From Hybos culiciformis (lineage: Eukaryota > Arthropoda > Insecta > Diptera > Hybotidae), in contig OZ023274.1 in the NCBI GenBank assembly GCA_964007475.1, forward strand, positions 34,703,491 to 34,767,490: a stretch of 64,000 nt of DNA, written 5' to 3'. Shown one piece after another: positions 47,128 to 60,087 of this stretch. The stretch's first letter is position 1; every line of letters begins with the position of its first letter. The notes below the pieces were generated by a model that was given only the letters and a program-made list of their open reading frames with translations, was not told the DNA's origin and did not search any database. A program made the translations under genes and the position numbers.

Positions 47128-50100
47128 TGTTTAGGTTAATTTTTTTTTATATTTATATATATTTATATACTTTCTGTAAGGTGATTGTGATGAAAAATTG
47201 AAGCTACATAATAATAAATAAAAAATAAATTTAAATTTTATTGTTGAGTAGATTTTTATAAAAAATGAAAAAAAAAAAATGTTTTATTTTTTTTCTTATA
47301 ACAAGTCCACCACAAGATCCTTTGACAAGATAAAAAAAGAAGAAAAAAAATTAATTTATTACATAAATAATTAAAATTTATTTTAATTCGAAATTATAAC
47401 TTTAAAGAGTAACACCAGCTGCTACTTACAACACTGGTAGTGTTATATCAAATTTTTAAAATCTATTATATTGTTAATTTGTTAGTTGTTAGAAAAACAT
47501 GGAAATACATAATGTTATTTTTAAACATCAAATTGGTTTGTTTTTTTGTACATAATTATATCACTCAAATAAAATATACATAATTTTAATAAGTTATAAT
47601 TCGATATTTTTCTTAGATTTGAACTATGTATACTAAAAATGGTATGATGGGCGAAATGGAAAGCTGTTCAAATTTGTTTAATCTAATACGAAGAATATTT
47701 TTTTAAAATAAATTATTAACTATATTTGTTTCATACATTCTTATGTTTATTAATTGATTAAAAAATTTCCTGTTCAACGAATAATAATTTTAGCGCTTTT
47801 AAATAAGTACAGTTGTAAGCAATTTATGTTTGTGCTTCCAAGTTGAACGTTTTATATTTTTTGGCTAATTTAATCAAAAATCTTAATGAGCTCTCAGTAT
47901 TCAACATTAAAAAAGATATATGAAAATCTGCTTGACTATTAAGATCCATTGCTCATGAACAGTATTTAAATAAATAATTAGTATCCTTGTATATTTTTGA
48001 ATTGAATTCCGATATGCCTAACTAGATGTAAAACTACATGGCTTTAGGCCAGCCTTACTCCTTACGAGACTTAAAACTAATTCTAATAGATCCTAACTTT
48101 TTCTACAACAATCTGAATCATTTTAGCCAACTTCATATAGAAACATTGCAGATAATAAAGCCAAATTCATACTTCAAAGCTATGTGAATGGGAAAAAATT
48201 AATAGTTTTAAACCTTGAATAAGGATTTGTGCCTGTTACGTAATAGAATTATGAAATTTAAATAATTATTCTTCAATGACAACTTCATCCTATAAATTCT
48301 TTACATAAAATATTAAAAATTTATAAAATTGAATTCATTATTGTTCTTCAATGTGTACCAGCAACTAGCATATTCCAAAATTTATTTATGTTTTTATATA
48401 TAATATATTACTGTAGGGTAAAGAACAGTGCAATATTTAGTGCCAGTGTTATGTGATGAGCTTATATATTACAACATGTAGTATATATAAATACCTTCGT
48501 ATTGTTCCTGAAGGCAACCGAATATTTTTGTTCCGCTCCAAATTTGAACTAAAGTTTAGAAACTAACAACTGTTCCGTGTATCTGGAAAAAATATAGTTG
48601 TGTATTCAATTACTTCAGAGGAAATGTCCCTTTTCTCAACTGATCATTTTTGCGTGATAGTTCAACACCATATTTAGTCATTATTACGTATATCTTGATT
48701 CACATTTATTAAATTTTATTCTTATTTTTTCATAAAAAATATTTAAAATAAAATAAGTAAAAATTTATATTTTATATTTAAATTTTAAATTATATTTAAA
48801 TATATATTAATACAACATATCATGCTATAATATATTTTTTTTAAAACAAAAATTATTAAGAGTAAAAAAGTTGAAAAGCAATTTCATATAGCAATCAACA
48901 TCATTGGATGGAATGACATTCATTTTCATAAATTTTAATAACAAAACAGATCCTTGGGCAGATTTTCAAAAAAAAAAAAAAAAAGAGTAAAAAATTAAAA
49001 AAAAAATATAAAATAAATACAGTATTATATAATTCTACATGTATATATACAACTATTATAAGAAAAATTTATTTCAAATTGAATTTAGGGGTTTTTTCTG
49101 TTGCTTATGTCTATAACATGCAATTCTGCAAAAATTTAATGTATATCTACTTGCATATATATAACTGCTCTCTTGTTATATTTCTCTATCTTCTATATAC
49201 ATATACATCTTGTTGAAAAGTGTTATTAGAAAATATTTATTCAAATTGTAAATTTTCTTCTAGTTAAGTTTTTTTGTTTAATATATAGGGAATTATGTTC
49301 AAAGGATCAATTTCTTTTAAATTTTATTTTTAAAAAATATTTGAAATATTTTTTTTTTTTGCAAAAAAAAAAAGAAATGGGAATGTAACTCATTTGGTCC
49401 TGTATAATGTATTATAAAGTTGAAAAAGTATCGAACTGGTTCTAAAATAAAAATTAATTATTAAATTTTTTTAAAAATATTTTTAAGAATATCATTTTTA
49501 AAGAAAAGTCAATTAAATTAAAATCAATCACCACGGTTTTCTCATTTTTCCGGACGTTTTCGTTACCGTAAATACTTTGTCATTAAACAAAATTCATGTT
49601 ACAGCAAAAAAAATAACATAAATAATCTTTAAGGTACTCTTTGGAAGCTTATAAAAGATACAAATTTTAGATATTACAAATATTTTATGAAATCAAATAT
49701 TTTTTTGTACAACTAATATGAAATATTGCTTATATAAAATAACTAACTTGACTTTTAAGTTTCTGTTTCAAAATTCATATCAAAAAAAAATTTATTTGTC
49801 CTAAGTAGGAACTTTCTGATATTTTTTTTTCAAAAAAAAATAGTTGTGTACTATAATACTTAATAATATAATATTTATACATAATGTGAAAGGTTTTTTA
49901 GGGGCAAAAATTTGATACGTTTTCTTGTTAGAATTCTTATAAAGATCAAAAGAAAATAAGATATGCAGAAGAAAAAAAATCAGAGCTTTTATAGAGGTGA
50001 TGGTATAACAAAAATTTTACCATTTAATAATGTGATGATGTTGAATATTTTTACACATTAATTTATGTTTTTTTTTCTACCTTTTAGTGCATAAAATATA

Positions 50101-52500
50101 TTTAACAAGTTAATACTCTTTTGTAGATGAAACCTTACATACATATCAACAAAAAGTTTATACCAATTCTTTGTAATAAGAAAAGATATATATTATATAA
50201 TATTAGTACATATTTGTCTAGGTTTCAAATAATAAAATGGTAAATTTGCCTGAATGGAATTGACAAAAGAATTTTTTAGAAGAAAATACTTGTACAAACA
50301 TACTTGTACCTTATTATTTATTCTGCCCTGAAAAGAGTGACATGGATATTGTACCACTTTAAAGCTTTGAATCATCTGTTATCGGTATGAATCTAAGGAT
50401 CTGTTTTGAAATAAAATATTTAACAACTTATATTTCTTGTGATCGTTTAAACCAAAGATATTAGCTTTATTTTATCCGTTTTTCTTTCGATATATTTTAG
50501 AATGCGGATAATATGTATTTAATAGGTATAATACAGTACATAGAATTAAAGTTTAAATCGCTGTTAGGGCGGCATAGCAAAAGAATAATTACTAGAGATA
50601 GAAAATTTCATAATGAACTTCATTATTATATTTAAATAGAAAATCATTTTTTTCATAGTTAGAGAAATTTAACAGATTTCTACATATTATATAAATTTTA
50701 ATAATTATTATTTTTCATTTTAATTTTTATTTAATTTTATTTATAACAGTCCTTATTCTTATAATTTAATTTCTGTTAAGATATGCCGTAAACGTTCCTT
50801 TAAAAGAGATTTTTTTTTTAAACTCATTTCCAATCTTTTTCTATTTTATTTCATAAAAAGGAAATTCCTGAAGGAAAAGTTATATACCTATATGTTTTAA
50901 GGAAAATAATTTTTAAATATAAATGAATTATTACTTTTCACACCCAATTCATTTTAAGAGATATTTATTTGTTATTTTTTTTATATATGTCTATAATACA
51001 TATCATGACGTATAAAAGGAAAATTTATAATTTAATATCAATTCGCATATTTTCATGATTCTTAGTTATCATAACAGACAAAGAGTTTTTGTTCAAAAAA
51101 TTTACAAAATCTAATGTACATACATCTATATGTATATATATACATTAAATACATAAAGTTATGATTTCAATATCGTTATACCCCAAATATATATTCGTGT
51201 ACATATGTAATGAAACGTATGAGTTAATGATTTTTCATAGAAAATTTATTATAGAAATGAAAATTTTGAAATAATTTGTTTATAAAAGTAATTATTATTA
51301 GTTTTATAAAGAATAAAGAAAATTTGTGAATTTTGAAAACTAAATTTTTGTGATATATAGGTATCACACTATGTGTAGTATATTACTACTTCTTGAAGAC
51401 ATATAATTTTTTAGTTAATGCGATCAAGGCAAAGACTATTCTTTTTAAATAATAAAATGTTTGATTACCGAAAATACACTAAGTACAATATTGTCACAAG
51501 ATGAGCTAAATTCACATGTCTAAATCAGTTTTTTTTTTTGAATCTCTTAATTAATTTTTTTTCAAAATTATTTTATATATTACCTTCATCACACAACATA
51601 GAAAGATATGTACAACCTTATGTTATCATCACCGTATAAAATTATGTCATGCATAATTCAAGCTTCAATGAAAAAGTAAAAATTTTAAGGTTGAAAAAAT
51701 AGTATTTCCTAGAACCTGATTTCATATTATATGCAAATGAATATGAAATATATATATTTATATACATATTGAACGAATATGTACATACATTATGAATTTA
51801 CAATATACAATCATATCTATTTCGTTGTGGTTCAAAATTTCTAAATTTAATGTTTTAAAAAAATATTGATGGAAAAAAAAGTACCTATTTGATTTGGACG
51901 TATTCCTAAAAATACATTTCTATTTTCAGTTTAAATTTTATGTTAAAAAAACACATTTTTTTCTTTGATTGAATTTTCCTATTTTTTTTTATCTAGAACC
52001 TAGTTTTTGTAATTCTAATAGAAGGTTGACTTTTTTATTTTATTTTCCTTTCCATCAAAAAGTCCTAATTAAAATTATTGTTATTTTGGCAAAACTTAGT
52101 TTAATTCTAAAATTTACGATTACTTATTTATAGTTCACATAATTTTTTTTTTTTCTGAAAAAGAAAAAAAAAGAAGATACAACTATTGAAATTCAAAAAA
52201 AAAAAAAAATCAAAATGAAATCGTAGGTATAGTATATAAAAATATAAATTGGAAATATATTCACATTAATTATATTTATAAATCTGTTAAATATTTTCAA
52301 TAAATTATATGAATATTATTAAATTATATTAATTTAACTAAAATATTGTCAATAAAAATTATTCTTTATATATTCTTTAACCATTATTGAAACAGTGTGG
52401 ACTATGTGTTAAGGTATCTTTATTTACAAACATAAATCTTTAATCAGTACACTAATAAATTATTACACAAATTAGACTTGTTATTAAAATTGTTTTTTCA
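46620..52500. other. Long plain AT-rich intronic stretch
   Basis: Nearly 6 kb without a recognisable element or conserved frame. An AAT microsatellite is at about 47096-47121. TAGGGTAAAGAACAGTGCAA at 48415-48434 recalls the left end of the element at 12518, with no partner found. The 92-codon frame at 46861-47139 is phenylalanine- and isoleucine-rich simple sequence. Confidence 0.5.
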
Positions 52501-52916
52501 TACACTGGTAAAAATTTTTAGTAATTTAACATGACTTATCGTTGGTTTTTTCTATCCAACGATAATTCATGAACTATTACATTTTGTTTTTCCAAAATGT
52601 AAATTTTCACCTGGTTTGTACTTTTACAGTTTTACAGAATGTAGTTTTAGACACCAAAACCATCTAATTTTACTTTATTTACTAAAAATACATATTACTT
52701 TTCCAGAATCTATGTAATTTTAATAGAAATTTGTGTAAAAACTCAGTTTGATTTGCAAAATTACAAAAAATTCAGTAAATTTGCAGAATTTGTGTAATAT
52801 TGTAACGTAAAATTCTGTAATATTCAATGAACAAAATCTTACCTGGTAGATACTGTAAATTTACGTGGCTAGCAGTGTAAAGTTTTGTGTAATTTTACAT
52901 TATTTTTTACAGTGTA
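52501..52916. mobile_element. TA-flanked MITE with CACTG(G)TAAAAA ends
   Basis: TA flanks lie at 52501-52502 and 52915-52916. The left end is CACTGGTAAAAATTTTTAGT and the right end, reverse-complemented, CACTGTAAAAAATAATGTAA. The body (52503-52914, 412 bp) has repeated (T)TTTACAG, CACCTGGT and TTACCTGGTAG words but no gene. It resembles the termini of 17099-18175. Confidence 0.75.
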
Positions 52917-55900
52917 TAATTGAAATATAATTGACGAACAAACAATAATATTGTTAACCACTTATATTCAACCCAAGAACCAAAAATCTTATCAGCACGA
53001 ACATTATAAATCATATTTTATAATTTTCTAAAAATTACTTTACAAAACATACAATAATATGAAAAAAAAAAAAATACATATTCCATACACAATATGTATG
53101 ATGTATGTGAAAAATGTTGCATTCATAACAAATTTTTTAATCATATTAATGTTCACATGGTATTTGACAATAAGTTTTTTTTTTTTTAATTCATGTTGAA
53201 GGAAAATATAAATTGGCCAGTCACACTGTGAGTATCATTCATTAAAAAATATTTACTGTTTTGTGTTGTGAATGGTCATTATAATAATTTGTCTATCCAT
53301 TATATAACCAATAATCTAGAATCCAGATATTGTGTTATCCTATATTTTATTTTTATTTAAAGGTTTTTTTCGTTTTTTTTTCAACACTAAACACTGGCAA
53401 CAAAGTTGATATAATAACTTATAATTATGAATACCGTATTTATTTTATTATATATAATTCTCCCTATCGTATACAAAACAATTTTATTTATGTATAATTA
53501 AAGTGTTTGCTATTATTTATAAAATATATTTAGTTAAATTAAATTAAAGCTTTTATTTAGAATTTTTCTTTATATTTAATTTAACATTATTCAAAAATTT
53601 TAACTCGATTAGGATGAACATAAAAATTTGATTTTTTTTTTTTTTTTGATTTTTAGAGTATGAATTTTAATTGAACTTAATTTTTTCATCTTGTTATAAT
53701 AAATCTATATATGTTTTTGAATATTATGTTTTAAATGAGATTTAAAACCGGGAAGGAGAATAAGTGTGCTTCCTAGAGCTATTCTCTATTTATATATATG
53801 CTAAAAGAAATTAATATGGATGGTTATTAAATGAGAGGATAATGAAGAAGAGGAACGATTTTCCAGATAAGACAAACCAATATACATATGTATATTATAA
53901 TAATGTCAATCTTATAGTTTCAACATTTAGTTTTTAATCATTTATGTCGTCGCATATGAATGTATATGGTTTTGCTTTCATATTGTCAGTTTTCTATCAA
54001 AATACTTACATCTATAATATATATATAAATTATAATGAATTTGCAAGAACTGTTAATGAAGATTGTTAAGAATTTATATGGAAAATCTTTAAAAAGGCAT
54101 AAACCAGGATATTAAAGATTATATTTAATGCATTATAATGATTCTTATGCTTTTTTTGTGTCTCTTAGTTGTTATTGTTTTCGTTTTTGGTTTTTTTTTA
54201 TTTAATTTTTTTTTTTTTTGGTTCATTGTTAAAGATGGCAAATAAACAGATGGTATTTTCATGAAAAACTTTGGACAGAAAAGCAAAGAAAATAATAATA
54301 AGTATATATTTTATTCAAAAAAAAAAAAATATACATAATATATAATTATGTATGAATACATATACATATGATTTTATATATATATATTATTATATATAAT
54401 GAAAACAGCTGGTGGGAAATAAAGTTCTGCAAATCAACAATTGCGTCCCACAATGACTTTTATTTTAATATTTGGTTTTATTTTTATTTTTTTATTTTTT
54501 TTTTATTATCATTATTCTTATTATTATTATTTTAGTTTTCTTGTTCCAAATATATATATATATATATTTCTTGCTCCATATACTTATATTATTGTAAAGG
54601 ATAATATTAATAAATGAGAGAAGTCCATTAAAATGTGGTATATCAAAATTGTAGAAGACTAAAAATGTTTTTTTTTATTTTTCTTTCAAACTTATTAAGA
54701 AAAAGAAAATTTATGACAATGAAATTTTTCTTTACTGACATGTTATCAATTTATACATATTATGTATGTATATATTATGTATCTTTTTTTTTCTTCTTAT
54801 TTTGCTTTCATTATTTCAAGCGGATGCAGAAAAAAAAATAATTATAAGTTTAAGAAAGCCTTATTTTTTTTTTAAAGTTTATTTCAAATAAAGGACATAC
54901 TATTATAAATAATGTAAAATCTGATTTCTACTTTACGATATATAGAAGAACATAAATCGCACGCTTTGATTTTAGCTTTGTTACAAGCGAATCATGGTAT
55001 CATTACCATCATTATTTATTAAAAGTTGAAACACTCAATTTGAATTTTATAAAAGCGACTCGTCGAGTCATTTAATTTGATTTAATTGATAAATATTCAT
55101 TTTGTTTTATCTTCGACTAATTTTAAATGCTTATTCATGGTAAAAAACTAAGTCAACAAAATCTGTTGAAGAAATTGAAGCTTTTCTCTACCAAGTTCTG
55201 ATGCCAGGAATATATTCTTATACAACTATAGCCATTGTGGATATAGTATAGTATAGAGAGGATATGGTAAAGTATAGTATAACAATAAGTCAGAATTTAT
55301 GTAGGTCTGATTTATGAATATATAATTTTTCCAAAACAAATAAGAATCAGGATTTTTTTTTTATTTTTTTCACAGTACTGCTTATAAGTTGATAATAATT
55401 GAAATATTTTTGTGATGACAATTCTTTATGATACCTTTTAAACAAAAAAAAAAAACAAAATTAAAGGAAAAATTTGTTTCACCGTACTTTTCCCAATATA
55501 CAATTTTCTTTCCCCGAAAAAAAAAGCCTTTAAATAAATTTCAATTTCACGAAAAAAAAATTTGGAAAAAAAGGAAAGAATTTTCCATAAAATTTTAATG
55601 ATTTTGAATTTATCTTCATTTATCATGGCTGTGTTAACTTTTCAAATAAATATAGTACCAAAAAAAATTCCTTCAAATTACAAAAAAAAAAAAAATGTTT
55701 AAACTAAAAATAACTTTAACACTATATACCTTTTTATTTATTATTATTTTTTTTTTATTTTTAAAAAATTTAAAATTCCATCCAAAAACCAAAAAAAAAA
55801 TATTAAAGAAATAAATCTGCAACAGTTTTCACAATGGAACAAACTTTTATTATTATTTCTTTTTTCATTTTTTTTTTTATATTTGCACAATTTTTGAAAT

Positions 55901-56448
55901 CTAGATATTTTGGCTTAATTTTGTGCAAAAAAAAAATAAAAATATTGTATAGAAATTGAAACATGAGTTTCTGTTCACAAAAAAAAAAAAATCTTCCTTT
56001 CAAAATATAAATAAAAAAAAAAATATACCCAAAATACAAATAATAATTTTATTGTAATTCATGTCACGTCCACATATTCAAAACAAGTATTTATAAGATA
56101 CAAATTATTTAAATGCAATGCTAAACTTTATTGCTGCGAAAATGTTTGACATTTTAGTTTTGTTTTTTTTTTTTTTTTTATATTTTCTTCTTTTTTTTTT
56201 TTTCTGTGACAAACTTTTTATTTTATGAACGGAAAAGAAAAATGCATAAACGATTCCCTTTATTTGTGCAAAACTAAAATAAAAATAGTTTCTTGAACAA
56301 AAAAAATTAAATAAACAAATTATTAAATTCGAGCCCAAAAAAGTCTGTGATTCTGGGGAATTTTTTTATATAAAATTAATATCTAATTTAGAAGTTCTTC
56401 ACTTTCAAAATACTTAAGATTTCATTTGATTAAAAAAAAAAAACTGTG
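52917..56448. other. Plain AT-rich intronic sequence
   Basis: Simple sequence only. Imperfect TATAGTATAG units occur at about 55242-55283. The open frames at 54635, 55438 and 55803 are low-complexity. Confidence 0.5.
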
Positions 56449-57075
56449 GTTCTAATCAGGCCTGCATTAAGCGTTGTAGGTAATCATACATTCATTCACT
56501 CCAAATAAAATAATTTCCCACAATTCCACCAATTTTAATGTCATGTTGCTTTAAGACGTGATTGGGATTATATATCCATATTTCTCCGAAGAATATACTG
56601 GCTATATATCATTTTTCAAAAGCTTTAATTAATATTTATTGTTTAAGCAAAAACCGGACATTCCACATCTTTTGTAGCAATAAAAATTTGTTAAATTATG
56701 TTCCGAGATTAATACATTATATAAATTGACACATATAAATGGGCAATAATTAACGTCAAATTCTAACATGCAAATATTAAAAATATATGGGATTAATTCG
56801 ATTCACTGGATCTAGAATAATTTTAAAAACAGTTAGTGAAAGATTAAGTGCTAAAATGAATCAAAACGATAGAGCAAAATTATAAATACTTGACAGTAAT
56901 ACTGTTAAATAAAGTATGTGAATAAATGAAAAATTAAAAATAAGTTGCGTTTACTGACATTTGAGGGGACAGCAAATTTTAGTATCGTTCTTTTTATGAA
57001 AAATATTTTAATAATTTCCTGTTTTGCGACTGTTCAAAATCTGCGCCTATAGGTAAATCCGGAACTGGTTCTAAT
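56449..57075. mobile_element. hAT-type element with duplication GTTCTAAT
   Basis: GTTCTAAT flanks both sides (56449-56456 and 57068-57075). The element (56457-57067, 611 bp) has ends CAGGCCTGCATTAAGC and, reverse-complemented, CAGTTCCGGATTTACCTATA. The CAG..CCGGATTTACC(T)ATAGGC style is common among ZBED-type hAT elements. The termini are imperfect, so this is an older copy. The interior is AT-rich and shows no transposase remains. Confidence 0.8.
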
Positions 57076-58511
57076 TCTAATTCAGAAGTTCTTGATCATC
57101 TTAAAATTCAAGATTTTACCTTATTCAACAACATTATATATTTTTTTGAAGTAAACGTAGTTTTTAGATGAAAAAAATTATAATTTACGTGGTAAAAGAA
57201 AATATGATTTTAAGATCTTTAATATAGACACAAACAAATTTTCACAAATATCCATAAAACGAAATCAAAAAACCTGTATATGAACACCATATCTTATGCT
57301 TTTATAACATTTTTGTTTATTGTTTCGTTTAACTAATTGGAAATCATGAAATTTTTTTTTTTAATGTCATTTTACCTTTATGTGAGGCCTTATAAACGAT
57401 GATTAAGAAAATAAAAAATAAAAAAAAAATTATTATTATAAATAAAAATAATGAACTCTTGGGTCATTATAAAAATGAGAATGAAATGATTACACAAAAT
57501 ATTGGTTTCCAAAGAAGTTATTACTGTGTGTATATATAGAAAAGAAAATGAAGTTAAAAGAAAAATAGATAATTTTTAAGTTTATGTCTTTCAAATAGGA
57601 CACAAAAGGATATTTATAAAGATAGCCATATCCAACGTCTTTAAAAAAAATATATAATAAAGCAATATTTTGTAGGTATTTTTTTTTTTATATTGCAAAT
57701 ATATTTTTAATCTTTAAAATTAAATGAAAATGGGAAGATTGAAGCAATCATCATCATTATTATTATTATTATTTTTTCAGTTCAATAAAATAAAATAATA
57801 ATAAATGATGGAAGCTTTTTCAGCTAAAAAGTTATCCTGTAGAAAAGAAAATAAAATATAATAATAATAATAATAAAAAGAAAATTCTTCTTTTTTTTAT
57901 CAAGAAAACGAGAATAAAAAATGATGAAAATTAAATTTTGAAGTATAGTAGTTTGAAAAAAAAAAGAAGAAAATAAATATTTTTTTTTATTTTAGAAAAT
58001 TATGATAATTAGAATGAAAATCCAATTTCCCGCTTTCCGCTGCAATGCTTATTTTGCAGAAAAAATGGTAACCAGTTTATTTTTTCTCTCAAAAATAAAA
58101 ATAAAAAAATAATAATAATAAATAAAAAACTGAGGAAATTCCATTAAAAAGTGTTTTTAAAGGCACAAAAAAAAAAGGGTCAACAGGATTACAAAGTAAG
58201 TAAAAGATAAATGTAAATCTAAACAGTAAACATTAATAGGAAAATTTTTTTTTGTTATACTGGCAGTTCAATAAAGTGTAATGTTGTAATCTTTTGGCCC
58301 ATAGATTTACACACCATGAATAAACATAAAATTTCATTCAAATTATAAAGCAATAATGATTCCTTTTTATTGATTTTCAATATTTTAATTTTCGTTTTAT
58401 ATTTTTGCACCCTAATCATTAGAAAAAATAAACATAATTTGATATTAGGAAATGTAATATAATTTGTGTTTCGAAAAAATTAATTTGTGTTTGTTAGGTA
58501 TTAAGAGTCTA
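57076..58511. other. AT-rich intron with ATT/AAT microsatellites
   Basis: Microsatellites lie at about 57754-57772 and 57860-57875. Nothing else was recognised. Confidence 0.5.
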
Positions 58512-60087
58512 ATAGTAGATTATTGAATATGTAAACTAAATTTGTTATTAATTAAGAGTTCTGTATTATGGCTTCTTTTGATCAACTTTCGGTCAGTGAT
58601 TACTTTCAAACTTGTATTGATCGAAAGTTTCATTTCTAAATGAAAGTACTTTCATTTGAAACGATCACTTTCATTTATTTCATTCTATTTTGTTCGAAAT
58701 AATCGAAAGTTTCGAATTTTAGTTGGAAGGAATATTTTCAATATATTATTATTCACAACATAACACAACATTTTTTCGTACTATTTCAAACATAATACAA
58801 CGGATTTTTATTGTATTTTCTTATTATAAATAAAAACACAACATGATTGAACTTATTAAAATTTCGAAAAGACTGTCAAGCGTTAACTTGTTTTAAGCGA
58901 CAAAGATAACTTTTTTTTAATGCTTAGAGGTCCAAAATTTTTTTCGCTAAACAACAATAACGCTTTACTTCAATAATCAAAATCAAAATTCGTAAGTGGA
59001 TAGATAGATGTCGATTATAGGAACCAAAAATCTTTCGGACAGCGTATTAAATTCATTTAACCAAAAAAGGTTCCGTAGTATTAATTTTTTTTTTAATTTT
59101 TCTTTCGTATATATAAACGTTACGTATATATAAACGTTATATTGTTAAACTAAGGTCGGACAAACGTCCCGCGAATAAACTAGTTTCGAGTATTAAATCT
59201 AAAAAAAAAATTTTTTTTATTTTGCTATATAAAATCGAAATGAAAAAAATTTGCAGTTGTAACAAGCATTTACCTGTTTGTTTTCATAAAAAAAACAAAA
59301 ATTGTGTATAAGCGGTAACGAAAATATGTTGTATTTACTTTTTTTGTTATTTTCTGTTCGACTGCGTTTTATTTTTTTATTTTATTTTTTTGTTAAAAAT
59401 TGACTAAAATTTTAAAATTACTATTAACATACAATGATCGAAAGTGTTCGAAAGTTTCATTTGTTTCTTTCATATTGATTGATTATTTCATTCTAGAATG
59501 AAAGTAATTTCAAACATTTTTGAAAGCGATCAAATGAAATGAAATGAAAGTTATGAATGAAACTTTCGAACACTTTCGTTTCAACAGAAGCCTTATTCTG
59601 TATACACAAAAATACATTGACACGAGTCAATACTTATATCACGAGACCGCATGTCGAGTGATATAAATTGACAAGTGTCAATGTATTTTTGTGTAAATAC
59701 AGAACGAGTTCTATAACAAATTTTGTTTACATATCCAATATACTGTTTTAATGCGTAGGGGCGAGGTAGTTGCAAAGAGAGAATATTTTTCCTTCTAATT
59801 TTTTCTCATTTTTTTTTTTTTTTGTATTTGGCTGTATTGAAATATTGTTTATGTTTGTTTAGGTATTACGTAATATTCAAAACGAAACATCTAAATGATT
59901 TCATTATTTACGCTGATGCATCTAAATTTTTTCATTATATACGCTGATGCATCTAAATTTTTTCATTATTTACGCAGATGCATCTAAATGATTGCATGTG
60001 TATTTACGCATATAATACTTTATTTAGTGATCTAAATTCTATAGCACTAAATACAACATAACGATCCCCTATGCATTAAAATATTTT
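58512..60087 (+). repeat. Stem-loop repeat family, copy 4 of 4, split by a hAT element
   Basis: Starts ATAGTAGATTATTG and continues after the inserted element with the hairpin (59603-59695), GTAGGGGCGAGGTAGTTGC, the three GATGCATCTAAA units and the end CGATCCCCTATGCATTAAAA. It is almost the same sequence as 42221-42767, inverted and 17 kb away. The matching 60-72 codon frames in the two copies follow from that identity and are not evidence of a protein. Confidence 0.85.
58559..59603. mobile_element. hAT-type element nested in copy 4, duplication TTCTGTAT
   Basis: TTCTGTAT occurs at 58559-58566 and 59596-59603. Removing 58567-59595 plus one octamer rebuilds the sequence seen uninterrupted at 42 kb. 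Ends are TATGGCTTCTTTTGA and, reverse-complemented, TAAGGCTTCTGTTGA. Subterminal regions on both sides are full of CGAAAGT and GAAAGTTTCATT motifs in both orientations. The 1029-bp element has no transposase. Confidence 0.9.

Noticed and set aside
46861..47139. 92-codon phenylalanine-rich frame
   Set aside because: T-run translation only.
38927..48434. Solo GGGTA(A/G)A-type ends at 38929 and 48417 as members of the 12518 element family
   Set aside because: Similarity is about 10-12 bases and no partner end with a TA flank was found.
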